Assembly (NCBI GenBank): GCA_042434945.1
Contig: CP170191.1
Location: forward strand, 2,046,001-2,110,000
Direction of reading: 5' to 3'
From: Escherichia hormaechei_A
Lineage (GTDB): Bacteria > Pseudomonadota > Gammaproteobacteria > Enterobacterales > Enterobacteriaceae
DNA: 64,000 bases
The stretch's first letter is position 1, and every line of letters begins with the position of its first letter. A model generated the notes under the pieces. The model saw only the letters and a program-made list of their open reading frames with translations. It ran no database searches and was not told the origin of the DNA. Shown here piece by piece: positions 9,323 to 19,092 of the stretch. The translations under genes and the position numbers were made by a program.

Positions 9323-9798
9323 GGTTAGCTCCGAAGCAAAAGCCGGATAATGTTAGCCATAAATAAGGTTGAAAAGACGCGCTGACAATACGCCTTTTGA
9401 CAGCATTTTTCACCTCCTAACTACTTAAAATTGCTATCATTCGTTATTGTTATCTAGTTGTGCAAAACATGCTAATGTAGCCACCAAATCATACTACAAT
9501 TTATTAACTGTTAGCTATAATGGCGAAAAGCGATGCTGAAAGGTGTCAGCTTTGCAAAAATTTGATTTGGATCACGTAATCAGTACCCAGAAGTGAGTAA
9601 TCTTGCTTACGCCACCTGGAAGTGACGCATTAGAGATAATAACTCTAATGTTTAAACTCTTTTAGTAAATCACAGTGAGTGTGAGCGCGAGTAAGCTTTT
9701 GATTTTCATAGGTTAAGCAAATCATCACCGCACTGACTATACTCTCGTATTCGAGCAGATGATTTACTAAAAAAGTTTAACATTATCAGGAGAGCATT
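9323..9798. promoter_or_regulatory. Divergent ychE/adhE control region and long adhE leader
   Basis: 476 bases without a gene. In E. coli the corresponding DNA holds the adhE promoters and a long leader whose ribosome site is freed by RNase III, with control by Cra, Fis and NarL. Visible here are several direct and inverted AT-rich repeats (around 9640-9780) and the final ribosome site AGGAGAGC at about 9788, eight bases before the ATG. I did not locate individual protein sites with certainty. Confidence 0.55.
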
Positions 9799-12480
9799 AT
9801 GGCTGTTACTAATGTCGCTGAACTTAACGCACTCGTAGAGCGTGTAAAAAAAGCCCAGCGTGAATATGCCAGTTTCACTCAAGAGCAAGTAGACAAAATC
9901 TTCCGCGCCGCCGCTCTGGCTGCTGCAGATGCTCGAATCCCACTCGCGAAAATGGCCGTTGCCGAATCCGGCATGGGTATCGTCGAAGATAAAGTGATCA
10001 AAAACCACTTTGCTTCTGAATATATCTACAACGCCTATAAAGATGAAAAAACCTGTGGTGTTCTGTCTGAAGACGACACTTTTGGTACCATCACTATCGC
10101 TGAACCAATCGGTATTATTTGCGGTATCGTTCCGACCACTAACCCGACTTCAACTGCTATCTTCAAATCGCTGATCAGTCTGAAGACCCGTAACGCCATT
10201 ATCTTCTCCCCGCACCCGCGTGCAAAAGATGCCACCAACAAAGCGGCTGATATCGTTCTGCAGGCTGCTATCGCTGCCGGTGCTCCGAAAGATCTGATCG
10301 GCTGGATCGATCAACCTTCTGTTGAACTGTCTAACGCACTGATGCACCACCCAGACATCAACCTGATCCTCGCGACTGGTGGTCCGGGCATGGTTAAAGC
10401 CGCATACAGCTCCGGTAAACCAGCTATCGGTGTAGGCGCGGGCAACACTCCAGTTGTTATCGATGAAACTGCTGATATCAAACGTGCAGTTGCATCTGTA
10501 CTGATGTCCAAAACCTTCGACAACGGCGTAATCTGTGCTTCTGAACAGTCTGTTGTTGTTGTTGACTCTGTTTATGACGCTGTACGTGAACGTTTTGCAA
10601 CCCACGGCGGCTATCTGTTGCAGGGTAAAGAGCTGAAAGCTGTTCAGGATGTTATCCTGAAAAACGGTGCGCTGAACGCGGCTATCGTTGGTCAGCCAGC
10701 CTATAAAATTGCTGAACTGGCAGGCTTCTCTGTACCAGAAAACACCAAGATTCTGATCGGTGAAGTGACCGTTGTTGATGAAAGCGAACCGTTCGCACAT
10801 GAAAAACTGTCCCCGACTCTGGCAATGTACCGCGCTAAAGATTTCGAAGACGCGGTAGAAAAAGCAGAGAAACTGGTTGCTATGGGCGGTATCGGTCATA
10901 CCTCTTGCCTGTACACTGACCAGGATAACCAACCGGCTCGCGTTTCTTACTTCGGTCAGAAAATGAAAACGGCGCGTATCCTGATTAACACCCCAGCGTC
11001 TCAGGGTGGTATCGGTGACCTGTATAACTTCAAACTCGCACCTTCCCTGACTCTGGGTTGTGGTTCTTGGGGTGGTAACTCCATCTCTGAAAACGTTGGT
11101 CCGAAACACCTGATCAACAAGAAAACCGTTGCTAAGCGAGCTGAAAACATGTTGTGGCACAAACTTCCGAAATCTATCTACTTCCGCCGTGGCTCCCTGC
11201 CAATCGCGCTGGATGAAGTGATTACTGATGGCCACAAACGTGCGCTCATCGTGACTGACCGCTTCCTGTTCAACAATGGTTATGCTGATCAGATCACTTC
11301 CGTACTGAAAGCAGCAGGCGTTGAAACTGAAGTCTTCTTCGAAGTAGAAGCGGACCCGACCCTGAGCATCGTTCGTAAAGGTGCAGAACTGGCAAACTCC
11401 TTCAAACCAGACGTGATTATCGCGCTGGGTGGTGGTTCCCCGATGGACGCCGCGAAGATCATGTGGGTTATGTACGAACATCCGGAAACTCACTTCGAAG
11501 AGCTGGCGCTGCGCTTTATGGATATCCGTAAACGTATCTACAAGTTCCCGAAAATGGGCGTGAAAGCGAAAATGATCGCTGTCACCACCACTTCTGGTAC
11601 AGGTTCTGAAGTCACTCCGTTTGCGGTTGTAACTGACGACGCTACTGGTCAGAAATATCCGCTGGCAGACTATGCGCTGACTCCGGATATGGCGATTGTC
11701 GACGCCAACCTGGTTATGGACATGCCGAAGTCCCTGTGTGCTTTCGGTGGTCTGGACGCAGTAACTCACGCCATGGAAGCTTATGTTTCTGTACTGGCAT
11801 CTGAGTTCTCTGATGGTCAGGCTCTGCAGGCACTGAAACTGCTGAAAGAATATCTGCCAGCGTCCTACCACGAAGGGTCTAAAAATCCGGTAGCGCGTGA
11901 ACGTGTTCACAGTGCAGCGACTATCGCGGGTATCGCGTTTGCGAACGCCTTCCTGGGTGTATGTCACTCAATGGCGCACAAACTGGGTTCCCAGTTCCAT
12001 ATTCCGCACGGTCTGGCAAACGCCCTGCTGATTTGTAACGTTATTCGCTACAATGCGAACGACAACCCGACCAAGCAGACTGCATTCAGCCAGTATGACC
12101 GTCCGCAGGCTCGCCGTCGTTATGCTGAAATTGCCGACCACTTGGGTCTGAGCGCACCGGGCGACCGTACTGCTGCTAAGATCGAGAAACTGCTGGCATG
12201 GCTGGAAACGCTGAAAGCTGAACTGGGTATTCCGAAATCTATCCGTGAAGCTGGCGTTCAGGAAGCAGACTTCCTGGCGAACGTGGATAAACTGTCTGAA
12301 GATGCATTCGATGACCAGTGCACCGGCGCTAACCCGCGTTACCCGCTGATCTCCGAGCTGAAACAGATTCTGCTGGATACCTACTACGGTCGTAACTTCA
12401 CTGAAAGCGATGTCGCTGCCGTAAAAGTTGAAATCCCCGCAGTTGTAAAGGCTGACAAGAAAGCGAAGAAAAATGCTTGA
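9799..12480 (+). CDS. adhE: Bifunctional acetaldehyde-CoA/alcohol dehydrogenase AdhE
   Basis: An 893-residue fermentation enzyme that forms spirosomes. It reduces acetyl-CoA to acetaldehyde and then to ethanol, reoxidising two NADH. The N-terminal aldehyde dehydrogenase domain (about 1-440) has the catalytic cysteine in GVICASEQS (C246). The C-terminal iron-dependent alcohol dehydrogenase (about 450-867) has the GGGSPMD nucleotide motif and the metal site GGLDAVTHAMEAY, with later histidines in GVCHSMAHKLG and IPHG. The protein equals E. coli AdhE as I recall it up to LLDTYYGR (about residue 865). After that the tail (NFTESDVAAVKVEIPAV...) is entirely different from E. coli (DYVEGETAAKKEAAP...). 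A mosaic switch therefore lies near 12,393. The ATG has a strong AGGAGAGC. Confidence 0.97.
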   Translation: MAVTNVAELNALVERVKKAQREYASFTQEQVDKIFRAAALAAADARIPLAKMAVAESGMGIVEDKVIKNHFASEYIYNAYKDEKTCGVLSEDDTFGTITIAEPIGIICGIVPTTNPTSTAIFKSLISLKTRNAIIFSPHPRAKDATNKAADIVLQAAIAAGAPKDLIGWIDQPSVELSNALMHHPDINLILATGGPGMVKAAYSSGKPAIGVGAGNTPVVIDETADIKRAVASVLMSKTFDNGVICASEQSVVVVDSVYDAVRERFATHGGYLLQGKELKAVQDVILKNGALNAAIVGQPAYKIAELAGFSVPENTKILIGEVTVVDESEPFAHEKLSPTLAMYRAKDFEDAVEKAEKLVAMGGIGHTSCLYTDQDNQPARVSYFGQKMKTARILINTPASQGGIGDLYNFKLAPSLTLGCGSWGGNSISENVGPKHLINKKTVAKRAENMLWHKLPKSIYFRRGSLPIALDEVITDGHKRALIVTDRFLFNNGYADQITSVLKAAGVETEVFFEVEADPTLSIVRKGAELANSFKPDVIIALGGGSPMDAAKIMWVMYEHPETHFEELALRFMDIRKRIYKFPKMGVKAKMIAVTTTSGTGSEVTPFAVVTDDATGQKYPLADYALTPDMAIVDANLVMDMPKSLCAFGGLDAVTHAMEAYVSVLASEFSDGQALQALKLLKEYLPASYHEGSKNPVARERVHSAATIAGIAFANAFLGVCHSMAHKLGSQFHIPHGLANALLICNVIRYNANDNPTKQTAFSQYDRPQARRRYAEIADHLGLSAPGDRTAAKIEKLLAWLETLKAELGIPKSIREAGVQEADFLANVDKLSEDAFDDQCTGANPRYPLISELKQILLDTYYGRNFTESDVAAVKVEIPAVVKADKKAKKNA

Positions 12481-12493
12481 TTGACAGTATGAT

Positions 12494-12522
12494 AAAAAAA
12501 CCCGCCGCTGGCGGGTTTTTTT
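12494..12522 (+). terminator. adhE terminator (probably bidirectional with tdk)
   Basis: A-run, CCCGCC-GCT-GGCGGG, T-run. It is a symmetric hairpin between the convergent adhE and tdk genes. Confidence 0.88.
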
Positions 12523-12550
12523 ATATCTGAGGATCCGTAAAACATTCTTA

Positions 12551-13165
12551 TTATTTTCGATTGTCGCCCTGTAACGCCGTCAGCGAGCCTACAGCCAGCG
12601 CCTCTTTATAATGCTTGCGGCAGACCGAGACATAACGTTCATTGCCTCCTATCACCACCTGCTCGCCATCAGCATAGGGTTTACCCGACTGGTCCAGGCG
12701 AAGAACCATACTTGCCTTGCGGCCACAAAAGCAGATCGTTTTCAGTTCAACCAGCTTATCCGACCAGGCGAGCAGATACTGACTGCCGGCAAATAACTCC
12801 CCACGAAAATCGGTACGTAATCCATAGCAAAGAACGGGAATATCCAGCTCATCAACGACCTCTGAAAGTGCGTGGACCTGCTCTCGGGTCAGGAACTGGC
12901 TTTCATCTACCAGCACGCAATGGACAGGCTTAGAGGCATGCTCGGCACGAATGTCCTCCAGCAGGTCCGTTTCAGGGTTAAACAGCCTTGCAGGCGACGA
13001 GAGCCCTATTCTTGAGCTCACCTTCCCTGCCCCAAAGCGATCGTCGATTTCGGCGGTATAAACAACGGTACGCATCCCCCGCTCCTGATAATTGTATGAG
13101 GATTGCAGTAACGCCGTCGATTTCCCTGCATTCATTGCCGAATAGTAGAAATAAAGTTGTGCCAT
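12551..13165 (-). CDS. tdk: Thymidine kinase
   Basis: Cytosolic type II thymidine kinase, 204 residues, phosphorylating thymidine with ATP in the salvage pathway. The start is the ATG giving MAQLYFYYSAMNAGKST, with P-loop at about 9-17. A longer in-frame start at 13264 is not supported. Catalytic glutamate E88 lies in VDESQF. The structural zinc is held by C145, C147, C182 and H185, all present. Roughly a fifth of positions differ from E. coli Tdk (for example LFNPETDLLEDIRAEH where E. coli has LFNQNSSLFDEIRAEH). It therefore belongs to the divergent blocks, although hns upstream is E. coli-like. Confidence 0.95.
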   Translation of the reverse strand: MAQLYFYYSAMNAGKSTALLQSSYNYQERGMRTVVYTAEIDDRFGAGKVSSRIGLSSPARLFNPETDLLEDIRAEHASKPVHCVLVDESQFLTREQVHALSEVVDELDIPVLCYGLRTDFRGELFAGSQYLLAWSDKLVELKTICFCGRKASMVLRLDQSGKPYADGEQVVIGGNERYVSVCRKHYKEALAVGSLTALQGDNRK

Positions 13166-13713
13166 TGGCCGAAGAACCCTAATCAATGTGTAATATTCCC
13201 GATGGATCATTGTACCATATTTTGTACCGTCATCAGCGGCGGGCTGCGCTCTCCAGCCTGCCATGCATCAGTAAATCCTTCGCGAGTGGCGCAAAATAAT
13301 GCGTTAAAACAGGCAGTAAAGGCATTAAACACTGACAATAAGGTGAGTCCGCAACCAGAGATAACACTTCTTTTTATAGTGTCTTCTTCGTTCATTAAAA
13401 TTCACTATTTATTAACTATTCTTGTCTTCGCTGCGCTTACTCGGGGTAATACAAAAGGCTGATATTTATCAACCGCAACTATAATTCCTGAGGTAAAAGT
13501 CACAAAACATACACGCAAATGACGCGCTTTTGCCGTTTGAAACGATATCTCACAGACCCAACAAACAATGAAATTTAAGTTAGCGTAATTAATAATAGCG
13601 TCGTTTATTTTGTATTTTTTGAATTCCTTACATTCCTGGCTATTGCACAACTGAATTTAAGGCTCTATTATTACCTCAACAAACCACCCCAATATAAGTT
13701 TGAGATTACTACA
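13166..13713. other. tdk-hns intergenic region
   Basis: 548 bases between divergent tdk and hns. The hns-proximal 200 bases are very AT-rich with phased A/T runs, as expected for curved DNA upstream of hns, and contain its promoter. A 62-codon minus-strand frame (13207-13395) could encode a small protein with one hydrophobic stretch, but it has no ribosome site (see rejected items). Confidence 0.5.
13643..13671 (+). promoter_or_regulatory. hns sigma70 promoter
   Basis: TTGCAC (13643-13648), a 17-base spacer and TATTAT (13666-13671) lie about 42 bases before the hns start codon. Confidence 0.75.
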
Positions 13714-14127
13714 ATGAGCGAAGCACTTAAAATTCTGAACAACATCCGTACTCTTCGTGCGCAGGCAAGAGAATGTACACTTGAAACGCTGGAAGAAATG
13801 CTGGAAAAATTAGAAGTTGTTGTTAACGAACGTCGCGAAGAAGAAAGCGCGGCTGCTGCTGAAGTTGAAGAGCGCACTCGTAAACTGCAGCAATATCGCG
13901 AAATGCTGATCGCTGACGGTATTGACCCGAACGAACTGCTGAATAGCCTTGCTGCCGTTAAATCTGGCACCAAAGCTAAACGTGCTCAGCGTCCGGCAAA
14001 ATATAGCTACGTTGACGAAAACGGCGAAACTAAAACCTGGACTGGCCAGGGCCGTACTCCAGCTGTAATCAAAAAAGCAATGGATGAGCAAGGTAAATCC
14101 CTCGACGATTTCCTGATCAAGCAATAA
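13714..14127 (+). CDS. hns: Nucleoid-associated silencer H-NS
   Basis: 137-residue global repressor that coats and bridges AT-rich, often horizontally acquired DNA. The N-terminal oligomerisation region (1-83) is helical and rich in Glu/Arg. A linker (84-90) joins it to the C-terminal DNA-binding domain, with the AT-hook-like loop TWTGQGRTP (about 109-117) that reads the minor groove. The protein is identical to E. coli H-NS, and the DNA nearly so from memory. The neighbouring tdk and rssB are clearly divergent, so hns and galU form an E. coli-like island. Confidence 0.98.
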
Positions 14128-14150
14128 TCTTTTGTAGATTGCACTTGCTT

Positions 14151-14177
14151 AAAATCCCGCCATCGGCGGGATTTTTT
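14151..14177 (+). terminator. hns terminator
   Basis: AAAATCCCGCC-AT-CGGCGGGATTTTTT, 24 bases after the hns stop. Confidence 0.9.
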
Positions 14178-14215
14178 ATTGTCTGGTTTAAGACAATTTA
14201 ATAAGAATAAGCTAT

Positions 14216-14247
14216 AAAAAAACGGCGTCGATTGCTCAACGCCGTTT
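14216..14247 (-). terminator. galU terminator
   Basis: On the minus strand, AAACGGCGTTGAG...ATCGACGCCG is followed by seven T, just after galU. Confidence 0.85.
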
Positions 14248-14270
14248 CGTGGATAACACCGATACGGATG

Positions 14271-15179
14271 TTACTTCTTAATGCCCATCTCTTCTTCAAG
14301 CCAGGCTTTAAATTCCGTGCCAAGGGTGTTATGACGAATACCGTATTCAACGAAGGCCTGCATGTAACCTAATTTATTACCGCAGTCATGGCTCTTCCCT
14401 TTCATATGATAGGCTTCAACCGTTTCTTTTTCGATTAGCATATCAATTGCGTCGGTGAGCTGAATTTCATCACCAGCTCCCGGAGGGGTTTTTGCCAGCA
14501 ACGGCCAAATATCCGCACTAAGTACGTAACGACCCACAATAGCGAGATTAGACGGCGCAACATCCGCTTTTGGTTTTTCAACCACGCCAACCATCGGTAC
14601 GCTTTCACCCGGCGCTAATTCAACGCCTTTGCAATCCACAACGCCATATGCGGTCACATCAGCAACCGGTTCAACCATGATCTGGCTATGACCCGTTTCA
14701 TCAAAGCGGCGGATCATCTCTGCCAGGTTATCCTGTGACAAATCGGATTCATATTCATCCAGAATAACGTCAGGCAAAATAACAGCCACAGGTTCATCAC
14801 CCACTACCGGGTGAGCACACAATACCGCGTGTCCCAGACCTTTCGCCAGCCCCTGACGAACTTGCATAATAGTCACGTGCGGCGGACAAATAGACTGCAC
14901 TTCATCAAGCAGTTGACGTTTTACACGTTTTTCCAGCATTGCTTCCAGTTCAAAACTGGTATCAAAGTGGTTTTCAATAGAGTTTTTAGATGAGTGTGTA
15001 ACCAGCACAATTTCAGTAATGCCAGCCGCAATACATTCATTCACGACGTATTGAATTAATGGCTTATCGACAAGTGGCAGCATCTCTTTCGGGATGGCTT
15101 TCGTCGCCGGCAACATCCTGGTTCCTAATCCCGCAACGGGGATAACGGCTTTTTTGACTTTCGTATTAATGGCAGCCAT
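14271..15179 (-). CDS. galU: UTP-glucose-1-phosphate uridylyltransferase GalU
   Basis: Makes UDP-glucose from UTP and glucose-1-phosphate for LPS core, capsule, trehalose and galactose metabolism. 302 residues. The nucleotidyltransferase signature [19 protein letters not shown] begins at about residue 16. [10 protein letters not shown] marks the metal/nucleotide region. Start ATG at 15179, preceded by AGGAG. Identical to E. coli GalU as I recall it. Convergent with hns. Confidence 0.97.
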
Positions 15180-15378
15180 TTAAATTCTCCTGGACTGTTC
15201 GTGTTTTGAACGTTTATGCATTGAATAACGCGTTGAGTATACAGTCTCAGCCACTAATACGGGTCTGAAAAGAACGCGTTGCCGATCAATTAAGACAAAT
15301 ACGCATGAAACTTGCAGCGATAGTAGCACTGCCAGCAAAAACACAGGTAAAGCAATCTGAAAAATAAAATCTGACTGC

Positions 15379-16392
15379 TTACTCCGTGGACAACATTAAG
15401 CGTAACCGCCCTCCGGCACCCCAAATTTGGCACTGCCAGGAGGTGCAGCGATGGCTAATTTGATTAAGGTAAGTATTTCCCAGCGTACCCAACGGCACGC
15501 CGTTACTCACCTGAATATGGTGTTCGCCAGTATTCAGCGTGGCATTTAAACCCGCAGAGACCAGAATAAGGTTATTCAACCCGCTGTGATAATAGCCAAC
15601 CAGAAGCGGGAACTGCCCCGGCAAATTGGCCTGGCGAAAAAGTTGGTTGACCTGTTTTAGTAAACTGCCTAACTCAGGAAGTCGTTGCCCCTGATGGGAT
15701 AATTGTTCCTGTAGCAATCCATTAAACAGCGCACGGAGTAATAAGGCCGCCAGAACGCCGTTATCTCCCGCCCGGGTAACATCCAGGCAATAAAAAGCGA
15801 GGTCAGAATCTGATAACGGCGCAATATCCAGCACCAGCCCAGGCTGGTCAGCCGCTACCAGCTGGCGATAATTTACTCTGCAATGAGAGATATTTTGCTG
15901 CACCGGCGGCTGAAGTTCCTGAAGCAGCTTCGCGGCCGCGAGCGGATTACTGACTAAAGCATCCCAGTCCTGGAAAAGACGTTCTTCTTCTTCCACCCGG
16001 GAATTAAACATATTGGGATACAGGCAGGCCAACACCGTTTCACGCAGACGGTTCAAATCTTTAACCGGTTTGAGCAGAATATCCTGCACACCTAAACGCA
16101 ACGCCTTAGCAATATCCGCCATATTTTCGGTGGCCGAGATCACCAGTATCGGTGTCTGATAACCTTCATTACGCAGGTTTTCCACCAGCATTAATCCGTC
16201 CATGCGCGGCATCTCAAGGTCGCAGATCATCAGATCAGGCGCCGTGCTGGCCATTTTTTCCAGTGCCTCGACGCCATCTTCGGCAAGGGACGTGGTTGCA
16301 CCCAGTGAGGATAACCACGAATCCAGTAGCGATCGGAAAACGGGCTCGTCTTCTACTATCAAAATATGTTTTCCGGCCAATGGCTGTGTCAT
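15379..16392 (-). CDS. rssB: RpoS proteolysis adaptor RssB (response regulator)
   Basis: 337-residue orphan response regulator that delivers sigma S to ClpXP. The receiver domain (about 8-125) has the acidic pocket EDE at 14-16, phospho-acceptor D58 (MICDLE), the conserved switch residue in ISATE, and K108 in LLKPVKD. The C-terminal half is a degenerate PP2C-like domain without metal-binding aspartates. About 20 percent of residues differ from E. coli RssB, especially 35-75, so this is a divergent block. Downstream of rssA in the same direction. Confidence 0.95.
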   Translation of the reverse strand: MTQPLAGKHILIVEDEPVFRSLLDSWLSSLGATTSLAEDGVEALEKMASTAPDLMICDLEMPRMDGLMLVENLRNEGYQTPILVISATENMADIAKALRLGVQDILLKPVKDLNRLRETVLACLYPNMFNSRVEEEERLFQDWDALVSNPLAAAKLLQELQPPVQQNISHCRVNYRQLVAADQPGLVLDIAPLSDSDLAFYCLDVTRAGDNGVLAALLLRALFNGLLQEQLSHQGQRLPELGSLLKQVNQLFRQANLPGQFPLLVGYYHSGLNNLILVSAGLNATLNTGEHHIQVSNGVPLGTLGNTYLNQISHRCTSWQCQIWGAGGRLRLMLSTE

Positions 16393-16481
16393 GGTTCCTC
16401 CCCTGGCTGACAGTTACTCAATAGTGGCATGCTATTGGTACTATCGCCTGTCAGATTTTGCTGAAGTAATCAAAAAAGTGC

Positions 16482-17384
16482 TCAACGTGCTGTACGCACA
16501 AAAGGCAACAGTTCATCTATTTTCTTTTCGACGGCTAACGAGCCCGCTGCTATGGCGGCCTCAGCCCGGTGGAAATCAAGGGTAGAGATTTGTGGACAAT
16601 AGGGTTGAATAAGAATATCCGGAGGATCGCCAGCCATACGGTTTCGCTTCAGGCGATTCTCAAGGATTTGAATAGAGGTCGTCATGATTTCAATGGCGTT
16701 CGGCGCGGTCACCGCGCGACGGGCGGTCAGGCGCCCTATTCTGCCGCGTAATCGCGCATGCCAGGCAAGTTTCTCTTCTTCCGCGTCATCGCTCTGAAGA
16801 TTAACTGGCATCAAATCTTGCTGCATAAGGTGTGCGTCGTGCTGTAAATCCACGGCAATAACGATATCCGCCCCCATGGCGCGGGTCAGAGAGATGGGTA
16901 CAGGATTCACTACGCCCCCATCAACGAGCCAGTAGCCGTTGTGAGGCACAGGCGCCATTAACCCCGGCATGCTACAGGATGCGCGAACGGCGAGATGAAT
17001 ATCCCCTTCAGTGAGCCATAACTCCCTGCCCGTACTGAGGTTGGTTGCAACGGCACCGAAAGGCATTTGGCAGTGGCTGAAGTCAGCGAGGGGCATTATC
17101 TTACGAAACTGATTGAACACGCGTTCGCCGCGCAGCAGGCCGCCACGCTGCCAGGAGAGATCCATCAGGCGCAGCACATCCCAGTAACTGAAGGAGCGCA
17201 CCCAGCTTTCAAGCTCCGGGAGCTTACCGCAGGCGTACGCGGATCCGACCAGCGACCCGATAGAACATCCTGCGACAATATCAACGTCAATCCCCATCTG
17301 GTTTAAGGTATTGATAACGCCAATATGTGACCAACCCCGGGCTGCACCTGAGCCCAACGCCAGTCCAATTTTTACCTTTCTCAT
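16482..17384 (-). CDS. rssA: Patatin-like phospholipase family protein RssA
   Basis: 300 residues. The oxyanion-loop motif is GSGAARGWSHIG, the nucleophile serine lies in GCSIGS, and the catalytic aspartate is in DGGVVNP, so the patatin-like dyad is complete. A lysophospholipase-type activity is expected, but the physiological substrate is unknown. I place the start at the ATG giving MRKVKIGLALG. An upstream in-frame ATG adds 14 residues without family support. It lies 89 bases before rssB, as in the E. coli rssAB pair. The sequence is clearly diverged from E. coli RssA (about three quarters identical from memory). Confidence 0.92.
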   Translation of the reverse strand: MRKVKIGLALGSGAARGWSHIGVINTLNQMGIDVDIVAGCSIGSLVGSAYACGKLPELESWVRSFSYWDVLRLMDLSWQRGGLLRGERVFNQFRKIMPLADFSHCQMPFGAVATNLSTGRELWLTEGDIHLAVRASCSMPGLMAPVPHNGYWLVDGGVVNPVPISLTRAMGADIVIAVDLQHDAHLMQQDLMPVNLQSDDAEEEKLAWHARLRGRIGRLTARRAVTAPNAIEIMTTSIQILENRLKRNRMAGDPPDILIQPYCPQISTLDFHRAEAAIAAGSLAVEKKIDELLPFVRTAR

Positions 17385-17497
17385 TAGCCCTGTTTTACTT
17401 CCCCTGGATTCCCGACATAGCGTCAACGCACCTGCTCAGTTAACATATTGCTACCTTAAGCGTTTAACGCCTTATTTTTTGTTCCAGGAAGAGAATC

Positions 17498-17956
17498 GTG
17501 TCTCAACTCTGCCCCTGTGGTAGCGCTCTGGAGTATAGCCTATGTTGCCAGCGATATCTTTCTGGCGAGCAGGTTGCACCAGACCCGTCACACCTTATGC
17601 GCTCGCGGTATACTGCTTTTGTGATCAAAAACGCAGACTACCTGATTAAAACCTGGCATCCGTCCTGCCATGCTGCCGATTTTCGCCAAGAGATTGAAGC
17701 CGGATTTGCCAACACCGTCTGGCTGGGCCTCACCGTCTTTGAAGCCGCTCCCGGCCGCGATGCCAACGAGGGCTATGTCAGTTTTGTCGCCCGCTTTAGC
17801 GAACAAAACAAGCCCGGCGCCATAATTGAACGTTCGCGATTTTTGAAAGAAAACGGTCAATGGTACTATATTGACGGTACACGTCCGCAGTTTGGTCGCA
17901 ACGATCCCTGCCCTTGTGGTTCAGGTAAAAAATTTAAAAAGTGCTGCGGCCAATAA
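17498..17956 (+). CDS. ychJ: YchJ, SEC-C metal-binding protein (mosaic gene)
   Basis: 152 residues beginning at GTG (17498), preceded by AGGAAGAG. It has two SEC-C-type zinc motifs: an N-terminal CPCGS...YSLCC (5-17) and a C-terminal NDPCPCGSGKKFKKCC (136-150). Between them is an NTF2-like UPF0225 domain. SEC-C motifs bind zinc and SecB/ribosome-like partners in SecA, but the role of YchJ is unknown. Residues 1 to about 106 differ at many positions from E. coli YchJ. From GAIIERSRFLKENG onward (nucleotide about 17,816) it is identical, so the gene straddles a mosaic switch. Confidence 0.93.
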   Translation: MSQLCPCGSALEYSLCCQRYLSGEQVAPDPSHLMRSRYTAFVIKNADYLIKTWHPSCHAADFRQEIEAGFANTVWLGLTVFEAAPGRDANEGYVSFVARFSEQNKPGAIIERSRFLKENGQWYYIDGTRPQFGRNDPCPCGSGKKFKKCCGQ

Positions 17957-18005
17957 TGGTTGACGGTACGGTTTAGCAAACACTCTCAACAAGGTTTTTC
18001 CAGCA

Positions 18006-18848
18006 ATGCATTCACTCCAACGTAAAGTTCTGCGTACTATTTGTCCGGACCAAAAAGGTCTGATCGCACGTATTACCAATATTTGCTACAAGCACGAGTT
18101 AAATATCGTACAGAACAATGAATTTGTTGATCACCGTACCGGGCGCTTTTTTATGCGCACGGAACTAGAAGGGATTTTTAATGATTCCACCCTGCTGGCG
18201 GATCTCGATAGCGCATTGCCAGAAGGCTCCGTGCGTGAGCTGAATCCTGCCGGTCGTCGCCGGATAGTGATTCTGGTCACTAAAGAAGCGCATTGCCTTG
18301 GCGATTTGTTGATGAAAGCCAATTACGGCGGCCTGGATGTCGAAATCGCGGCAGTTATTGGTAACCACGATACTTTACGTTCTCTGGTTGAGCGTTTTGA
18401 TATTCCGTTTGAGCTGGTAAGCCATGAAGGGTTAACCCGCAACGAGCACGATCAAAAGATGGCGGATGCCATTGATGCTTATCAACCTGACTACGTGGTG
18501 CTGGCGAAGTATATGCGGGTATTAACGCCGGAATTTGTGGCACGCTTCCCGAATAAGATCATCAATATTCACCATTCATTCCTGCCAGCGTTTATTGGCG
18601 CACGTCCTTATCACCAGGCCTATGAACGTGGTGTGAAGATTATTGGCGCAACCGCTCACTATGTGAATGACAATCTGGACGAAGGCCCAATCATCATGCA
18701 GGACGTTATTCATGTCGATCATACCTACACAGCTGAAGATATGATGCGCGCAGGTCGTGACGTCGAGAAAAACGTCTTAAGTCGTGCACTATACAAAGTA
18801 CTGGCACAGCGCGTCTTTGTTTACGGTAATCGAACGATTATTCTTTAA
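18006..18848 (+). CDS. purU: Formyltetrahydrofolate deformylase PurU
   Basis: Hydrolyses 10-formyl-tetrahydrofolate to formate and tetrahydrofolate, supplying formate to PurT and balancing one-carbon units. 280 residues: an N-terminal ACT domain (about 8-85, ICPDQKGLIARIT) that senses glycine/methionine, and a formyltransferase-like domain. The catalytic N-H-D set is visible: INIHHSFLPAFIGARPY and the aspartate in NDNLDEGPII. Identical to E. coli PurU as I recall it. Ends 81 bases before the tyrT promoter. Confidence 0.97.
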   Translation: MHSLQRKVLRTICPDQKGLIARITNICYKHELNIVQNNEFVDHRTGRFFMRTELEGIFNDSTLLADLDSALPEGSVRELNPAGRRRIVILVTKEAHCLGDLLMKANYGGLDVEIAAVIGNHDTLRSLVERFDIPFELVSHEGLTRNEHDQKMADAIDAYQPDYVVLAKYMRVLTPEFVARFPNKIINIHHSFLPAFIGARPYHQAYERGVKIIGATAHYVNDNLDEGPIIMQDVIHVDHTYTAEDMMRAGRDVEKNVLSRALYKVLAQRVFVYGNRTIIL

Positions 18849-18929
18849 TCGCCAGCAAAAATAACTGGTTACCTTTAATCCGTTACGGATGAAAATTACG
18901 CAACCAGTTCATTTTTCTCAACGTAACAC

Positions 18930-18966
18930 TTTACAGCGGCGCGTCATTTGATATGATGCGCCCCGC
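18930..18966 (+). promoter_or_regulatory. Stable-RNA promoter of the tyrTV operon
   Basis: TTTACA (18930-18935), 16-base spacer, TATGAT (18952-18957), then a GC-rich discriminator GCGCCCCGC. This is the stringent-control type of promoter known for tyrT. Confidence 0.82.
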
Positions 18967-19007
18967 TTCCCGATAAGGGAGCAGGCCAGTAAAAAGCATT
19001 ACCCCGT

Positions 19008-19075
<68 letters not shown>

Positions 19076-19092
<17 letters not shown>

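Noticed and set aside
10150..11967. 605-codon frame opposite adhE
   Set aside because: It is the antisense shadow of the highly codon-biased adhE; no protein similarity and no ribosome site.
13207..13395. 62-codon minus-strand frame between tdk and hns with a central hydrophobic stretch
   Set aside because: No ribosome binding site before its ATG, no family I recognise, and it lies partly in the tdk leader.
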